DNA of 64,000 nt from Amaurobius ferox (GCA_951213105.1 OX578147.1:130688822-130752821); one strand, 5' to 3'. Positions 21,945 to 34,853 are shown, counted from the first letter of the stretch. The notes: a model not told the origin generated them from the sequence alone. Numbers and translations: made by a program.

Positions 21945-22282
21945 AGAGACATGTTTATTTATTTATTTATTTGTTTTACTTATCCCATTACGGCGAGATG
22001 GACGTCTGGCGTTGGTTTTATAATCCGGAAATACACACAGTGCCAGTCCTGCTGCATTTCATTTTCCACCTTATATAGATTGCTTGCAGTGGGGATGGTA
22101 CCCACGGGAATCGTATCGTACTTCCCTTGCTCATTACCTCTCGGGACTTTTGGACCTACAGATTTTATGTGTCCATACTCCGCATAGACACGGAGACAAT
22201 TTGGCGGTGATGAGGATCGATCTCCGGTCTTTCTCGGGAGATCCTCTCGTCATAACCACTGGGATATCTCTGGCAGGAACAG
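21945..22282 (-). mobile_element. SINE4: second tRNA-derived SINE family
   Basis: Minus-strand element with box A at 22256-22266 (TATCCCAGTGG) and a diverged box B at 22214-22225 (GGAGATCGATCC). A central block (GTCTATGCGGAGTATGG, AGGTCCAAAAGTCC, CGAGAGGTAATG) corresponds to that of SINE1-3. The 3' half and the (AAATA)n-type tail at 21956-21975 differ from SINE1-3. It appears to be a sister family with a shared central domain. Confidence 0.82.
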
Positions 22283-22427
22283 ATTTTTAATTCTCGGTGC
22301 AAGTTTATACAATTAACATCAGCATATTCCCAGAACTTAGCCTCGTTGTCTGAAAAATATGCATCCAAATTCATAACTTGGTTTCGGAGATATTTAGGTC
22401 ATAATTGTGTATTGAAATTTCCTTGTT

Positions 22428-23012
22428 TAACCTGCAATACATAGTAATGTATAGGGAAAATATTGGAATCGAAAATTGTAACTTGAGTTTTTTTTTTTCG
22501 ACGGATCTACACGTTTTGGAGGTTTCTCGAACACGAAAAATTTATTTTTAGCGTGGCGTCTGTGCCATGCATGTATGCACTCTAACTCAAAAACTAATTG
22601 ACATAATTTCAGAATTTTTTTCACAGATAAGTCAGTTGTGGATAATCCTAGTTGTGTTTATATTTTGGTACAATTCTGAAAAAAATAACATGTCTTTTGA
22701 ACGAAATGACCCCCAAAGTTCGTCAAAATCTGAAATAAAAGACTACGTATGCTCAAATGTATCAGTTAAATGCTTGTTTTATACCTTATTTTTGACGATG
22801 AAAATAATTAAATTAATCACATCACTTCAGGATTAGACGTTCTCTAGATATTTTAAATTTTATCGCAGTTTTGCTACGCTGCCTTTGAAAATACACCCAG
22901 TTACTAAATGAATACGAAAATTGAATTGAAGGTGCCAATTTAGTGCCTTTTCAAATAATTATGCGTTTTATGATGCGCAATTAAACTCAATTTAATAAAT
23001 TATAAAAAAAAA
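22428..23012 (+). mobile_element. Inverted X-type hairpin-family element
   Basis: The complement matches X2 with its upstream linker (about 3610-4430) and X1. Shared motifs are AATACATAGTAATGTATAGG, CGACGGATCTACACGTTTTG, TATGCACTCTAACTCAAAAA and CGCAATTAAACTCAATTTAA. The 89-codon frame at 22567-22836 comes from the repeat. Confidence 0.65.
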
Positions 23013-23770
23013 TAAATAAATAGAAAATGAATTTCAGTCTGTAGTGAAAGTCAATTACTGTCACTTTAGATTTTTATATTTGATTTCTTTTAAAGGCATG
23101 TCATATATTGATACATTTCAGGACACAGTTAATTTAAAATATTTAAAAATGTATCCAAAATGTTAAATTTTTTTGGAAATTATGCAAGCTTATTTCTACA
23201 TATCAGTATGCAATTCCCACGTATTATCCGAACGAATTTGTATTTCTTTTTTACTTTTTATCTGAGCATAAATATTTCTTCTAAAACGAATATTTCATGC
23301 CTTAAAAATGGTCTTTCATCTCATAAATATTAAAGCATAGAAATTTATGTTTGTATATTTCATTCGATTTTCATACAGATATCACAGAAAGTTGATTTTA
23401 TTTTTTCAAATGCATTAACTGAAATTTCTGATTGCAAAAAATCGAATATTTGCTCTTTACAAGTTGTATCTAGTCCGTAAGTACTTTCTTATTCATTACT
23501 GCTTCTTTTAAGCTTATGTGTTTCTGGTAATGTAAATTTATACTTGTATCATTTATGCTAGTTTCTATGATTTATGTTGATTCCGTATGTATAAATCAAA
23601 TGAAAACATAAAATATGTTTATAAAAAACTCATTAGTTTCATTCCACTCTCTTATTCATTCTAATATATCTTTAATGTTCAAAGATAGGAGATTACCCAC
23701 TCCTAAAAGCATCTTATAAAAGGAAGCCAGTAAACACGGTAATTATAGTAGCATCAAAGGACACAAAAAC
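23013..23770. other. AT-rich spacer, nothing recognised
   Basis: No frame, RNA gene or repeat relationship seen. B equivalent 50498-51256. Confidence 0.5.
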
Positions 23771-24075
23771 TTCTAACCTGGATTATCCCTATACGGTTAT
23801 CACAAGAATATCTATCTCCTTTCTAACCTCTAACCTGTTATATCCCTATGCGGTTATCACGAGAATATCTCCTTTCTAACTTCTAACCTGGATTATCCAT
23901 ATACGGTTATGACGAGAATATCTCCTTTCTAACTTCTAACCTGGATTATCCCTATACGATTATCACGAGAATATCTACTTTCTAACACCTAACCTGGATT
24001 ATCCCTATAGGGTTGTCACGAGAATATCTCCTTTCTAACCTCTAACCTGGATTGTCCCTATACGGTTATCACGAC
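23771..24075 (+). repeat. 53-bp minisatellite, about 5.7 copies
   Basis: AACCTG recurs at 23775, 23832, 23885, 23938, 23991 and 24044, giving a period of 53 bp apart from one 57-bp unit with an extra TATC. The unit reads TTCTAACCTGGATTATCCC, TATACGGTTATCACGAGAAT, ATCTCCTTTCTAAC. Individual units carry private variants, and the order of variants is the same in unit B. Confidence 0.95.
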
Positions 24076-24679
24076 GGAGCCTTCTTTTGCCCAGCCCTCT
24101 AGGAATAAAAAATATTTCTTGTTCAGTAAATAATTTAACAAAGGATTTTCCTCATTCGATGCTTGCAGCTCTATACTTGTACAGGACTGGATATTTTGGA
24201 AATTTTCTATTCTTGTAAGGCCCACAGGAGCTACCCTGAACAGGCGATGCAGATTAAAGTGAGATCTAAACACCGCTACAGCCATGCATACATACATACA
24301 CATGGATCTCCAGCGAAACCTAAAATGCAAATCCTGCTTTTATAGTTCTGATCAAAGATGGGCCTTTCCAAACGGAAAAAGCTCTGTGGGAAGAATATAT
24401 GGATTTTTTTTTCTTTTGTAACTTTAGGAAATATCTTGTTAGGAGGTGTATTGAGTTATCTTGTAATTGTATTAAATATATCTTGTTAAGAGGTGTTGTC
24501 AAGAGATTCAGACAGATTCGTTTTCCAACGAATTGTTCGTACTATTTTCTTTTTCGTAAATCAATATGAAAGTCAATTTTTACAGTCCATTACAGACTTG
24601 TGCATTCTAAGCACTAAAGTTTGAGATATAAATAGTTTGGATATAAAAGTTTGAAATTTTATTCGTTCTATTTAACATA
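24076..24679. other. Spacer, nothing recognised
   Basis: Short frames overlap here on both strands without any recognisable product. A T-homopolymer near 24405 differs in length in B. B equivalent 51562-52166. Confidence 0.5.
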
Positions 24680-25375
24680 CACTCGTCAAACGTGAAATTG
24701 CAACACCATTAAGGAATGCACGTAACCATATGCAAATCACAGTACAGGTAGAAGAGAGATGCATAAGTAAAGAACAAACAAAGATATGCAAAAGAAACTT
24801 GATTATTCAGTAAAGAATGTGGCCCACACGGGCAGCTATACAGGTCGCTAAACAGCGATGCATACTATCGATGAGGCTATTAATGGTTGCCTGCAGCAGC
24901 GTCCACTGCGGCACTCAATTTGTCTACCGAATGTACCGGCGGTCTCGGTGTACCTGATGTCCGATGAGGGCTCACACGTGTTCAATGGGAGAGTGATCAG
25001 GCGAGGATGCCGGCTAGAAAAGGATGTGAATTCCTTTCAGGCTGTTGAGAGTTCACCTTGCGGTGTGGCGTTGTCCTGCTGAAACACCATGCCGGGCGCA
25101 GTCTGCACCAGTGGCCGAACCATATGCATCACAACTTGTATGACGTACCATTCCACAGTCAGATTATCTGTAATGTGAACTAGAGCTGCCTGCTGATTAA
25201 GCATAATACCGTCCCAAACCATGATACCTGGTATGGGACCGGTGTGACTCTCGGTGATATGGGCAGGCATGTGACTTTAAACGGCGCGGCAAATCGCCAC
25301 ACCCTTCCACGACTGTCATTCCTCTACAGGCAGAATCGAGATCCATCTCCTGATGAACAATACCCAATCAAATTT
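24680..25375 (-). pseudogene. Tc1-family transposase fossil with 3' terminus
   Basis: Read on the minus strand, frameshifted blocks cover the catalytic DDE domain of a Tc1-like transposase in order: WVLF and GDGSRFCL with NDSRGRVWR (about 25375-25295), HTGPIPGIMVWDGI and NLTVEWYV (about 25245-25145), GMVFQQDNATPQ (about 25100-25060), SPDHSPIEHV (about 25010-24980) and the C terminus LQATINSLIDSMH with CIAARVGHILY (to about 24830). The three acidic catalytic positions are still spelled out, but stops and frameshifts separate them. The N-terminal DNA-binding half is missing. The element end CACTCGTCAAACGTGAAATT next to a TA at 24678-24679 fits a Tc1 terminus at a TA target. Confidence 0.92.
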
Positions 25376-25990
25376 CATAATTGTAGAACTTTCATTTTAT
25401 GCGATGTCAAAATTTTAGTTTACTCGATGTTGTATTGTTCCTAAAAATATAGTTTCTCTTCGAATCCATCATTTCTCTTTAATTTTGTCCAAAACCAGAA
25501 AATCATGTTATGGATTTCTTTTAGGGCTCACTTAAAACAATGAGTTCTTCGTAATTTATGATGCTGTTCAGTTTAATACTCTACAATAATTTTTCCGATT
25601 GCTGCAAAAAGGTTGATATGAAATATTAAATTGCATAAATCGCTCCAATTATAATTCAATTTTCAATAACTGAAATACTAAATTCAATTTTAAAAAGCAT
25701 CGCAATAGATGATTTAAATGAGAAAAAAATAGGGGAATACAATAATTAAAACAAGGTTCGATATGACAGAGAGGTGACAGAGACAAATTAAACATGATCA
25801 TGTCTGTCATAATTCAAAATGTTGTTTCTCATTTTAATATCCTATTGCAATACCTGGGGTCGCTATCACTATATAAGTTTATTATTTTCACTAGTTTATT
25901 ACGTTTTTTATTTTCACTTATTTCTCATTTGACATTCACTTCTAGGTTTAATCACACAGCCGATGGAAAATTAAGCGTTTCCTAACCGAT
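25376..25990. other. AT-rich spacer, nothing recognised
   Basis: A 63-codon AT-driven frame (25794-25985) only. B equivalent 52863-53477. Confidence 0.5.
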
Positions 25991-27630
25991 GTTTGCTTTC
26001 ATTTGTACAAAAATTTTTATTGCGATTTCAGTATTTATTTGCACTTGAAAGATGTCTTATCCTGTATTTACACATTTAATATATTATACGTAATAAACTT
26101 CATAATAAAGCGCTTCTTGATATTCAAATATTCTGTAAATCTTCTAATAACTATATTTGAAGAATAAATTTGAATAAAACGATATTATTTATAGAATCCA
26201 TTTATTTAATCTACGAGAATATCCAATAGTCAAAAGTAGTCTTAATAGAAATTTATCTAAAGCATTTCCCGACCGCTTTCGTGTGTGGGCCCCATACATT
26301 ATCTCAACATATGTGTATATTTATATTTCCGATTTTTTCCTAGCATAAATACTTATGTCATGTATAGAATATTACAGAAGCGCATAAATTTAGTTTCCAT
26401 CTAATTCTTATTCAAGAAAATAAATAGGAATTCAATCTCTGCATGGAATTTATTCATTATATAGATTTTATCTAGGATGATTTTTCTTACGAATAATAAT
26501 TTAATACTGCTTATAGATAGCTAAATATTAAATATTAATATCCATTTGTGTTATTCTCTTAATATACACTCTACTTGCTCATCTTTTATTATCAACATTA
26601 ATTTAATATTCAGCAACATATATCTCATAGATGGCTTGCGTTCAGTTTTCGAATATTATCGAAATATTCAATAAATATCGTTTATTTGCAGAAATAAATT
26701 CTGATTATTTATGAGCAGCATTTATTTTATCTATGTAAATAAGCATCCGCAATGCATAATTTTAATAAGAATTATGTTAGAACATTTCCCGACCCCATCG
26801 GTATGCAGTATCCATATATTATTAAACGCATTTACGTGTTTGTTAATCTTCATCATAACATACAAATATATCCGATGCTGAGTTCTATCGTAAACAATAA
26901 ATTATTACTTTCTTTATAATATATGGTAATATATAGGGCCATGTTCCTTTCAGGATTTTTTCACAGGGGGGATGACATTTTGGGGGGGAGGAGGGCAAGT
27001 TTTATATTTGTCATATATAAATATATCTAAAAGCTGTGTCACATAAATAGAAATTGGATTTCATAAGATGTCTCCATGGGGCGAATGCACGTATCCGGGG
27101 GGGGGGGGGACGCGCCTACCCCGGTATCGGTTTCGTGTCAAAAATTAAAACTCGAGTTTTCCACGGATCTACATGTCCAGAGCACTCTAGTAACTCCCCC
27201 CCCTCCTTCAGCTTGCCGTCATGTTTGTATTTGATGTGCAATGTATGTATCCACTCTAGCTGAAAAACTAATTGACCACATTTCATAAAATTTGGTAGAT
27301 AAGTCACGTGTGTTTTACTCTGATGATGATTTGATTTTGGTATGATTCAGAAAAATAATCTGCTATTTTTGTAATATACCCTGCATGGATTACAAATGGA
27401 TTACGAAACAGAAAATACGTTTGATTCAGTAGGGAAAGTCATGTGCTGCCCAGATCAATTTTTTTATCCTGCTATAAATAATTAAGTTAATATATAGGAA
27501 TTTCTGCCTTCATGGATAGTAATTGATATTGGTATAATTTTTTATGCGAAGTTAGTTTCGTATTTCATAAATTCATTACATAAAATGGATGAATACAATA
27601 ATTGAATTGTTAATTATTTAAAAACTATCT
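25991..27630 (+). repeat. Module Y0 of unit A, running into unit B
   Basis: Diverged duplicate of Y1 (1899-3545). It shares the AT-rich first part, the GTGTCAAAAATTAAAACTCG block, a 13-base G run (27097-27109), a C run near 27187, ATGTATCCACTCTAGCTGAA, AGGGAAAGTCATGTGCTGCC and the closing ATAAAATGGATGAATACA. It joins E1a of the next unit at about 27631. This continuity across 27501/27502 is the direct evidence for head-to-tail arrangement. Confidence 0.78.
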
Positions 27631-27713
27631 GATGAAAAAATTCGAATTCGAGTTTTCGATGGGAGAGTACATTTCAATCATCCCTGATCACAGATCAAAC
27701 ATTTTTGAGGTGA

Positions 27714-27776
<63 letters not shown>

Positions 27777-28525
27777 CAGTGAGTCTGTGGAGACGATAAC
27801 TCACGAACGAAAGGAGCGATTTGAATGAAATTTGGTAAAAAAATCACAATCAGTGAATACTGGAAGTCTATTGTTTTTAAACGTAATCGAATGTTCAGAA
27901 ATCCCTAAATTTTAGAATGAAAATTTAAAAAAATCATCAAATCATCAAAACATTTAATAAATTTACGCAAATAAATATTTCTTATGCCATTTTTCCTTAG
28001 GAAACGATTGGAATAAACTTTAGAACGCTAGCATGAACTGGTTTCGAAATATTGCACATTTTTCAAATAAATTAAAAAACGTATTAACTGTTGAGAAACA
28101 TTTTCTCTTTTCATATGTAATATTATGCGATAAATTTGGTGACATTATTCTCGTGGAACTGGCTCGTTCCATTCATAAGAAAAGATACTTTGACTAATAA
28201 TTTTGTATTTGAACGCCAATAGTCATTTATCTGCTATAAGAATAACTTATTTCTCCATCTATAACGCTTGGCGCGATTTTGGCGACGAATTTGGCGGAAT
28301 ATCGCCAATTTAGCGACTTTTTGAAATGTTGCCAAATTATCAAAAATTTCGCTAAATTGATAAAAATAACGTTACATTAATGAACATGACGACTAATTGT
28401 CGAAAATTCAATATCTTGGAAATAATGTAAGTATCTACTATAAGAAAAATATATTTTTTTACGGTAAAAGTATTAAATTCATTGCATTATATAAGGAAAG
28501 TCATGTGTTGGTCACATCAGATTTT
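27631..28525 (+). mobile_element. E1a, unit B
   Basis: As 130-1049. The TG tract is 53 bp (27718-27770). The sites equivalent to A 170, 698, 699, 865 and 1024 carry the allele shared with unit C. Confidence 0.7.
27718..27770. repeat. (TG)n microsatellite, 53 bp
   Basis: Unit B allele of the tract at 217-295; uninterrupted. Confidence 0.97.
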
Positions 28526-29357
28526 TAATTTTATTTGGGAAATTGACGTATTTTTAAAGTTGCGTAGCAAAAATGCAAAAAAAAAAAAATAATAATAAAT
28601 TAAAATAAATAAATATATAAATAAATAAATAAAAATTGTGAAAGGGTTAGTCTTATTGTAATTGGGTTGATCTTATTATTTTCATCGTCAAAAGTTACGT
28701 TTAAAACAAACATTAATTAATACATTTGAGCATAGTCTATGATTGTAGATATCGACAATTTTGCTGGCCATTTCGCAAGGAAATTCAAGTTTAATTTATT
28801 TCCCGAATTGTGCCAAAATTTAATCAGTATCAGGGTATCCCTCAAGTGACTTATCTCCTAAATATTGTTAAATGTTTTCAATGAGTTTTTAGCTAGAGTG
28901 GATATATAAAATTTATAAAAACAAACGCATGTTCTTTTATCTCGAATTGCATCAAAATCTAATCAGCGCCAGGGTGACCCAACAGTCGCACTTACCTATA
29001 AAATATTATGAAATTCGGTAGATTAGATTCTGAGTTAGAGTGGATACATACATTGCACAGACATATACACAGCACAGATACGCACAGAGATGTCACTCTA
29101 AAAAGAGTTTTTCGCGTTCTAGAGGTCTCAAAACGTGTAGATCCGTCGAACACTCGAGTTGCGATTTTCGACACGATTCCAGTACTTTTCTTATACATTA
29201 CCATGTATTGTAGGGAAAGTAAAATATCATTTTTACGAGTGTTCTTAAATAATGTTCCTAATCCTTTAATAAACACTTGTTTTCACTTTCATTCCGTGCA
29301 AAATATAATTTTGCTGCATACATTCCGTTATTTATGTCGTGTTAAAAATAGGATTTC
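28526..29357 (-). mobile_element. Module X1, unit B
   Basis: As 1050-1880, differing only in A-homopolymer length near 28576 as far as I can see. Confidence 0.6.
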
Positions 29358-29375
29358 TCATACGATATCTACAGA

Positions 29376-31023
29376 TCTTTGCTTTCATTTGTACAAAATA
29401 TTTTATTGCGATTTCAGTATTTATTTGCACTTGAAGGATGTATCATCCTGTATTTACACATTTAATATATTAGGGGTAATAAACTTCATAATAAAGTGCT
29501 TCTTAATATTCAAATATTCTGTAAATCTTCTAAGGAATATATTAGAAGAATTTAAGTGAATAAAACGACATTATTTATAGAATCCATTTATTTAATCTAC
29601 GAGAATATGCAATAGTCAAACGTAGTCTTAATAGAAATTTATCTAGAAAATTTACCGACCACTTCCGTCTGTAGTCCCGATACACTGTCTCAACATCATA
29701 TTTATATTTTCGATTTTTTCCTAGCATATATACTTATGGCATGAATTGAATATTACAGAAGCGCATAAATTTAGTTTCCATCTAATTCTTATTCAAGAAA
29801 ATAAATAGGAATTCATCGCATGGAATTTATTCATTATATAGATTTTATCTGGGATGATTTTTCTTACGAATAAGATTTTAATACTGCTTATAGATAGCGA
29901 AATATTAAATGTTAATATCCATTCGTTTTATTCTCTTAATATACACTCTATTTGTTAATCCTTTATTATCAACATTAATTTAATATTCATCAACACATAT
30001 CTCATAGATAGCTTACGTTCAATTTTCGAATATTATCGAAATATTAAATAGATATCGTTCATCTGCAGAAATAAATTTTGATTATTTATGGACAGCATTT
30101 ATTTTATCTATGTAAATATGCATTCGCAATGCATAACTCCAATAAGAATTATGTTAGAACATTTCGCGGCCCCATCAGTATGCAGTATCCATATATTATT
30201 AAACGCATTTACGTGTTTGTTAATCTTCATCATAGCATAAAAATATATCCGATGTTGATTTCTATCGTAAAGCTTATATTACTACTTTCCATATAATACA
30301 TGGTAATGTATAGGGTCGTGTTTCTTTTAAGACTTATTCGTCGGGAGATGCGAATGACATTTTAGGGGGAGGACAAGTTTTCTATTTACCCTAAATAAAT
30401 ATATCTAAACGCTGTGTCTCATAAATAGAAATTAGGTTTCACAAAATGTCTCAGGGGTGTCGAATACACGTATCTGGGAGGATTTCGCACCCCCCCTGGA
30501 GATAAGCCTGAAAGAAACACTGTATAGCGAAAGTATTGGTATCGTGTCAAAAATTGAAACTCGAGTTCATCATGGATATACACGTTTCGAGCATTCTAGT
30601 ACCCCCCCCCCTCCCCTAAGTGTGGAGTCAGGCTTGTATTTGCTGTGCAATAATGTATGCATCCACTCTAGCTGAAGAACTAATTGATAACATTTCATAA
30701 AGTGACTTGTGGTTTACTTGTTTATTCTGATTCTGATTTGATTTTGATATGATTCAGAAAAAGAACCTGCTCTTTTTGTAAGATATCCTGCACGGAGTAC
30801 AAATGGATTACGAAAAAGAAAATAAATTTGGTTCTGTAGGGAAAGCCATGTGCTGCTCCGATCAATTCTTTTTTCTCCTGCTATAGGTAATTAAGCTAAC
30901 ACATAGGAATTCCTGTCTACATGGATAGCGATTGATATTGGTATAATTTTGTACGAAGTTAGTTTTGTTTTTGTTAAGTTCATTACATAAAATGGATGAA
31001 TACATAAAATGGATTGTTAATTA
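29376..31023 (+). repeat. Module Y1, unit B
   Basis: As 1899-3545. It shares with unit C the alleles that differ from A at A positions 2090, 2950, 3079 and 3147. Confidence 0.75.
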
Positions 31024-31170
31024 TTTTTAAAAAATATGATGTTGGCAGCACTGGGCTTTCTCTACCGACTCGAATAAATTTCCTCTTTATTTCTTTAATA
31101 AATTATTAAATTGAGTTTAATTGCACGAAATAACATGCATAATTATTTAAAATTACACAGTTTGCACTTT

Positions 31171-32038
31171 TGATTCAATTTTTAATTTTATTTGGGAAAG
31201 GGACGTATTTTCAAAGCTGCGTAGCAAAAATGCAAGAAAAATAAATAAAGAAAGAAAGAAAATAAATAAAAACAATAAAATAAATAATGAAATAAATAAA
31301 TAAATTAGGAAAATATTAGTTTTATTGTAATGGGGTTCATCTTATTCTTTTCATCGTAAAAAATTGCGTATAAAACAAACATTTAATTCATACATTTGAG
31401 CATGCATAGTCTACTATTGTAGATATTGACGATTTTGTGGGCCATTTCTCAAGAAAATTTAGGTTTCTTTTCTTTCCCGAACTGTACAAAAATTTAATCA
31501 AGCACCAGGATAATCCACAAGTGACTTATCTACCAAATTTTGTGAAACTTCTTTCAATTAATTTTTAGCTAGAGTGGATACATACAATTTATAACAAAAA
31601 ATGTAGGTTCTTTTACCTCGAATTGTACCAAAATCTAATCAGTACCAGGGTAACCAAACAGTAACTTACCTATGAATTTCATGAAATTCGGTAAATTAGT
31701 TCCTGAGGTAGACTGGATACATACATTGCACATACAGACACACCGCATACAGACGTCACGCTAAAAATAGTTTTTCTTGTTCTAGATGTTTCAAAACGTG
31801 GCTATCCGTCGAAAACTCGAGTTGCGATTTTCGACACGATTTCAGTACTTTTCCTAAACATTACCATGTATTGTAGGGAAAGTAAAATGTTATTTTAACG
31901 GGTGTTCTTAAATAATGTTCCTATTCCTTTACTAAATACTTGTTTACACTTTCATTCCGTGCTTATAATATAATTTTGCCGTATACATTCTGCTATTTAC
32001 GTCGTGTTAAAAATAGGATTTCACATAAGATGTTTGAA
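31171..32038 (-). mobile_element. Module X2, unit B
   Basis: As 3693-4560, with B-private substitutions near 31276 (AATAAAAT for AATTAAAT) and 31748. Confidence 0.6.
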
Positions 32039-32619
32039 CATAAAAGTTCGAGATTCCATGATCTATCTATTTGAAGTGACGCCATACCTTAAGGTTTAAA
32101 TCCAACATTATTCAAAGACCGCATTCTTAAGAACACGATATATAATTCAATTACTGTTTGACAGGAAATAATTAAGAATATTTCTCTCCCGCTTATATAG
32201 TAATGAACCTAAGGTTTGTTTGGAAAGGAACAATAACAAAGAGGGACTCTTAATGAAATCCGTGTTAAAATAACTATGTCTTGGGTAACAGTTGACATTG
32301 CCTTTGGGTGGGTAAATTCAATATTTTAATGCAGGGTGAAATCGATAGCTAAAGGGGAGATAATGTATTGATATTGAAATTGTATGTGGAAATTTGAGCG
32401 GGTGCTTTATAAGTTTAGAACACTTTAAATGTATATAATATGATTTGATTTTAATATTTTTATCATAAAGGTAAAAGTAAGGAGTTAAGACTTCCTATTA
32501 AGAAAACGCCAGTATCGTTTGAGACAATCATTCAGATGGCGCTGGGATAAAATAAGTAACTCTATATAGTGTATGGATTTCTATAGAGAAAGTTCTAAAA
32601 TATTTATTTAAACTGCCCC

Positions 32620-32743
32620 TTTTGTAAAAATTAATTATTACCTCAAAGTAGAACAGAAACAATAAAGAATATTCCTACGTATTCAAAATTATTTTACCTT
32701 CCAATTTATTTTTATCTCCCTATATTCTGTACTCTATCCTACA
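32620..32743 (+). repeat. Left direct repeat flanking E1b, unit B
   Basis: Equivalent of 5142-5265. Confidence 0.7.
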
Positions 32744-32747
32744 ACCA

Positions 32748-33626
32748 TGAAAAAATCTGATGTGGGCAGCACATAACTTTCCTTATATAATGCAATGAAT
32801 TTAGTATTACTTTTGCAGTAAAAAAGAAATATATTATTTTTATAGTAGATATTTATATTCTTTCCAAGATATTGAATTTTCGTAAATGAGTCGTCATTTT
32901 TATCCATTTGGCGAGTTTTTCGTTAATTTAGCAACATTTAAAAAAGTCGCCAAGTTGGCGACATTCCTTCAAATTCGTCGCCAAAATCTTGCCAAGCGTT
33001 ATATACGGAGAAATAAGTTATTCTTACAGCAGATAAATAACTATTGGCGTTCAAATACAAAAGTATTACTAAGTATCTTTTTTCATGAATGGAGTGAGCT
33101 AGATCCACGAGAATGATGTCACCCAATTTATCGCATCGTATTACATATGAAAAGTGAACATATTTCTCAATAGGAAATATTTTTTTTTATTTTATATGAC
33201 TTTTTGATAATTTTTTTGAAAAATGTGCAATATCTCGAGAACGGTTCATGTTAGCGTTCTAAAACTCATGTAATTTTTCATTAGAAAACGATTAACATAA
33301 GAAATGTCTATTTGCGTAACTTTATTAGAGGTTTTGATTTTTTGACGATTTTTTCAAAATTTCACTCGAAAATTTAGGGATTCTGAACATTTGATTGCGT
33401 ATAAAAACCATAGGCTTCCAGTGTTTACGGATTTTAATTTTTGTACAAAATTTCGTTCGAATCGGTTCATTTGTTCGTTAGTTATCGTCTCCACAGACTG
33501 ACTGACAAACACACACACACACAGACATCACTTCAAAAATGTTCGATTCGTGATCAGGGATTCTTGAAACGTGCTCTTCCGCCGAAAATTTGAATTCGAG
33601 TAATTTTTTCGATTTCGAATAATCTG
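32748..33626 (-). mobile_element. E1b, unit B
   Basis: As 5270-6150, with the CA run one repeat shorter. Confidence 0.7.
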
Positions 33627-33630
33627 CCAA

Positions 33631-33760
33631 TTTTGTAAAAATAAATTATTATTTCAATGCAAATTAGAACTGAAATAATAAAGATTAATCCTGAGTAATC
33701 AAAATTATTTTAGCTTACAATTTATTTTTATCTCTCTATATTCTGTACTCTATCCTGCAA
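33631..33760 (+). repeat. Right direct repeat flanking E1b, unit B
   Basis: Equivalent of 6155-6284. Confidence 0.7.
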
Positions 33761-34853
33761 TTGGGAAAAAATACTGATTATTATACTCATAATTAGGGAA
33801 CCTTAATTAAAAAATAATCAAAAATTCACAGACTAAATACTACGCTTTTCTGTTGTATCAACTAACAATAGCGACTACTTTGCTAACACTAGCGACACCT
33901 AGATATAATTCTCAAAGCGTTATGCCATTTTCAAACGTTTAATCCATAGGAGTTTGATCTCCTTCTCTCTAACTCCATGTTACCACTTATTGATAGTGTT
34001 TTCAGATCACAATTTGCTGAATGAAACTGCAAAATGTATCTGACCGTGCCCAGAATTTACATCAAATTTGTAAAACTTTCCGTTAAACAGAAGAAATCCA
34101 AGGAAGATGTTGAAAACTAATTTGAATAATGAAATTATATATTCAAAGTTTAAAGGCTCTCGAAAATAATCAAATTTTAAAAGTCCTTCTCACAACTGCG
34201 ATCGAATTAACCAAATGGGCAAACGTTCTTTTTCGATATTAACTTTTCCTAAGAACGATTTAAAGAAGAGTCAGGAAGAGTAAAGAAGAATACGGAAATT
34301 CGATTTGAAAACGAGTGTTTAATCGAATATTCATTTAAAGTGAGTCCTGTGATTTCTTTAAAGAAACCTCAACCTTGCATTACTTCACCACTACAAATGA
34401 TTCTATTGAAAGCAATTCAGCCTTTTGTATTATCGCATCTTTCGCTTTTCTCCTGATCTAATTTCATTCCTCTGCGGTTTAATATATTTCGCCAATATTT
34501 ATATCCTTCTCAGACAACTGGCATTTTGCAAATAACAAAAGTACAGACGGAAAATACAAATACTGAAAATGGAAGAAGTATTTTGAAAAATGTAAATATC
34601 GAATGGTATTGGATGTGTGAATTTTGAGCAGAAGAGAAAAATACAAGTAAGAATGTAAAACTTAACTGCCAGACAGCATATCTTTCGGGCTAATGAATAT
34701 GGCAGAAATAGTGGTGAACTTTGATAAATAGCTTAATATTGCGAACTTGGAGAGTTCCTTTATAGTAAGGGGAAATGTGGCTTATAAAACGATAAAAGAT
34801 AACGAAAAATGTGAAAAAAAGAGAAATGAAAGAAAAAATAAGAAATATCAATC

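Larger units (their letters stand above)
1..27501. repeat. Tandem macro-repeat unit A (27501 bp)
   Basis: First unit of a head-to-tail array. The sequence starting at base 1 (TTCTGCCTTCATGGATAG) recurs at 27502 and 54989, and every feature of this unit recurs in the same order and orientation about 27.5 kb downstream. The phase is arbitrary because the window begins inside the array. Unit A has the longest TG tract (79 bp) and ten substitutions in its first 3.15 kb that B and C do not share. No host gene interrupts the unit. It could be a true segmental tandem repeat or, less likely, an assembly product of allelic copies. Confidence 0.95.

Noticed and set aside
23771..24075. CRISPR array
   Set aside because: Repeats are directly abutting 53-bp units with point variants, without spacers, in eukaryotic DNA.
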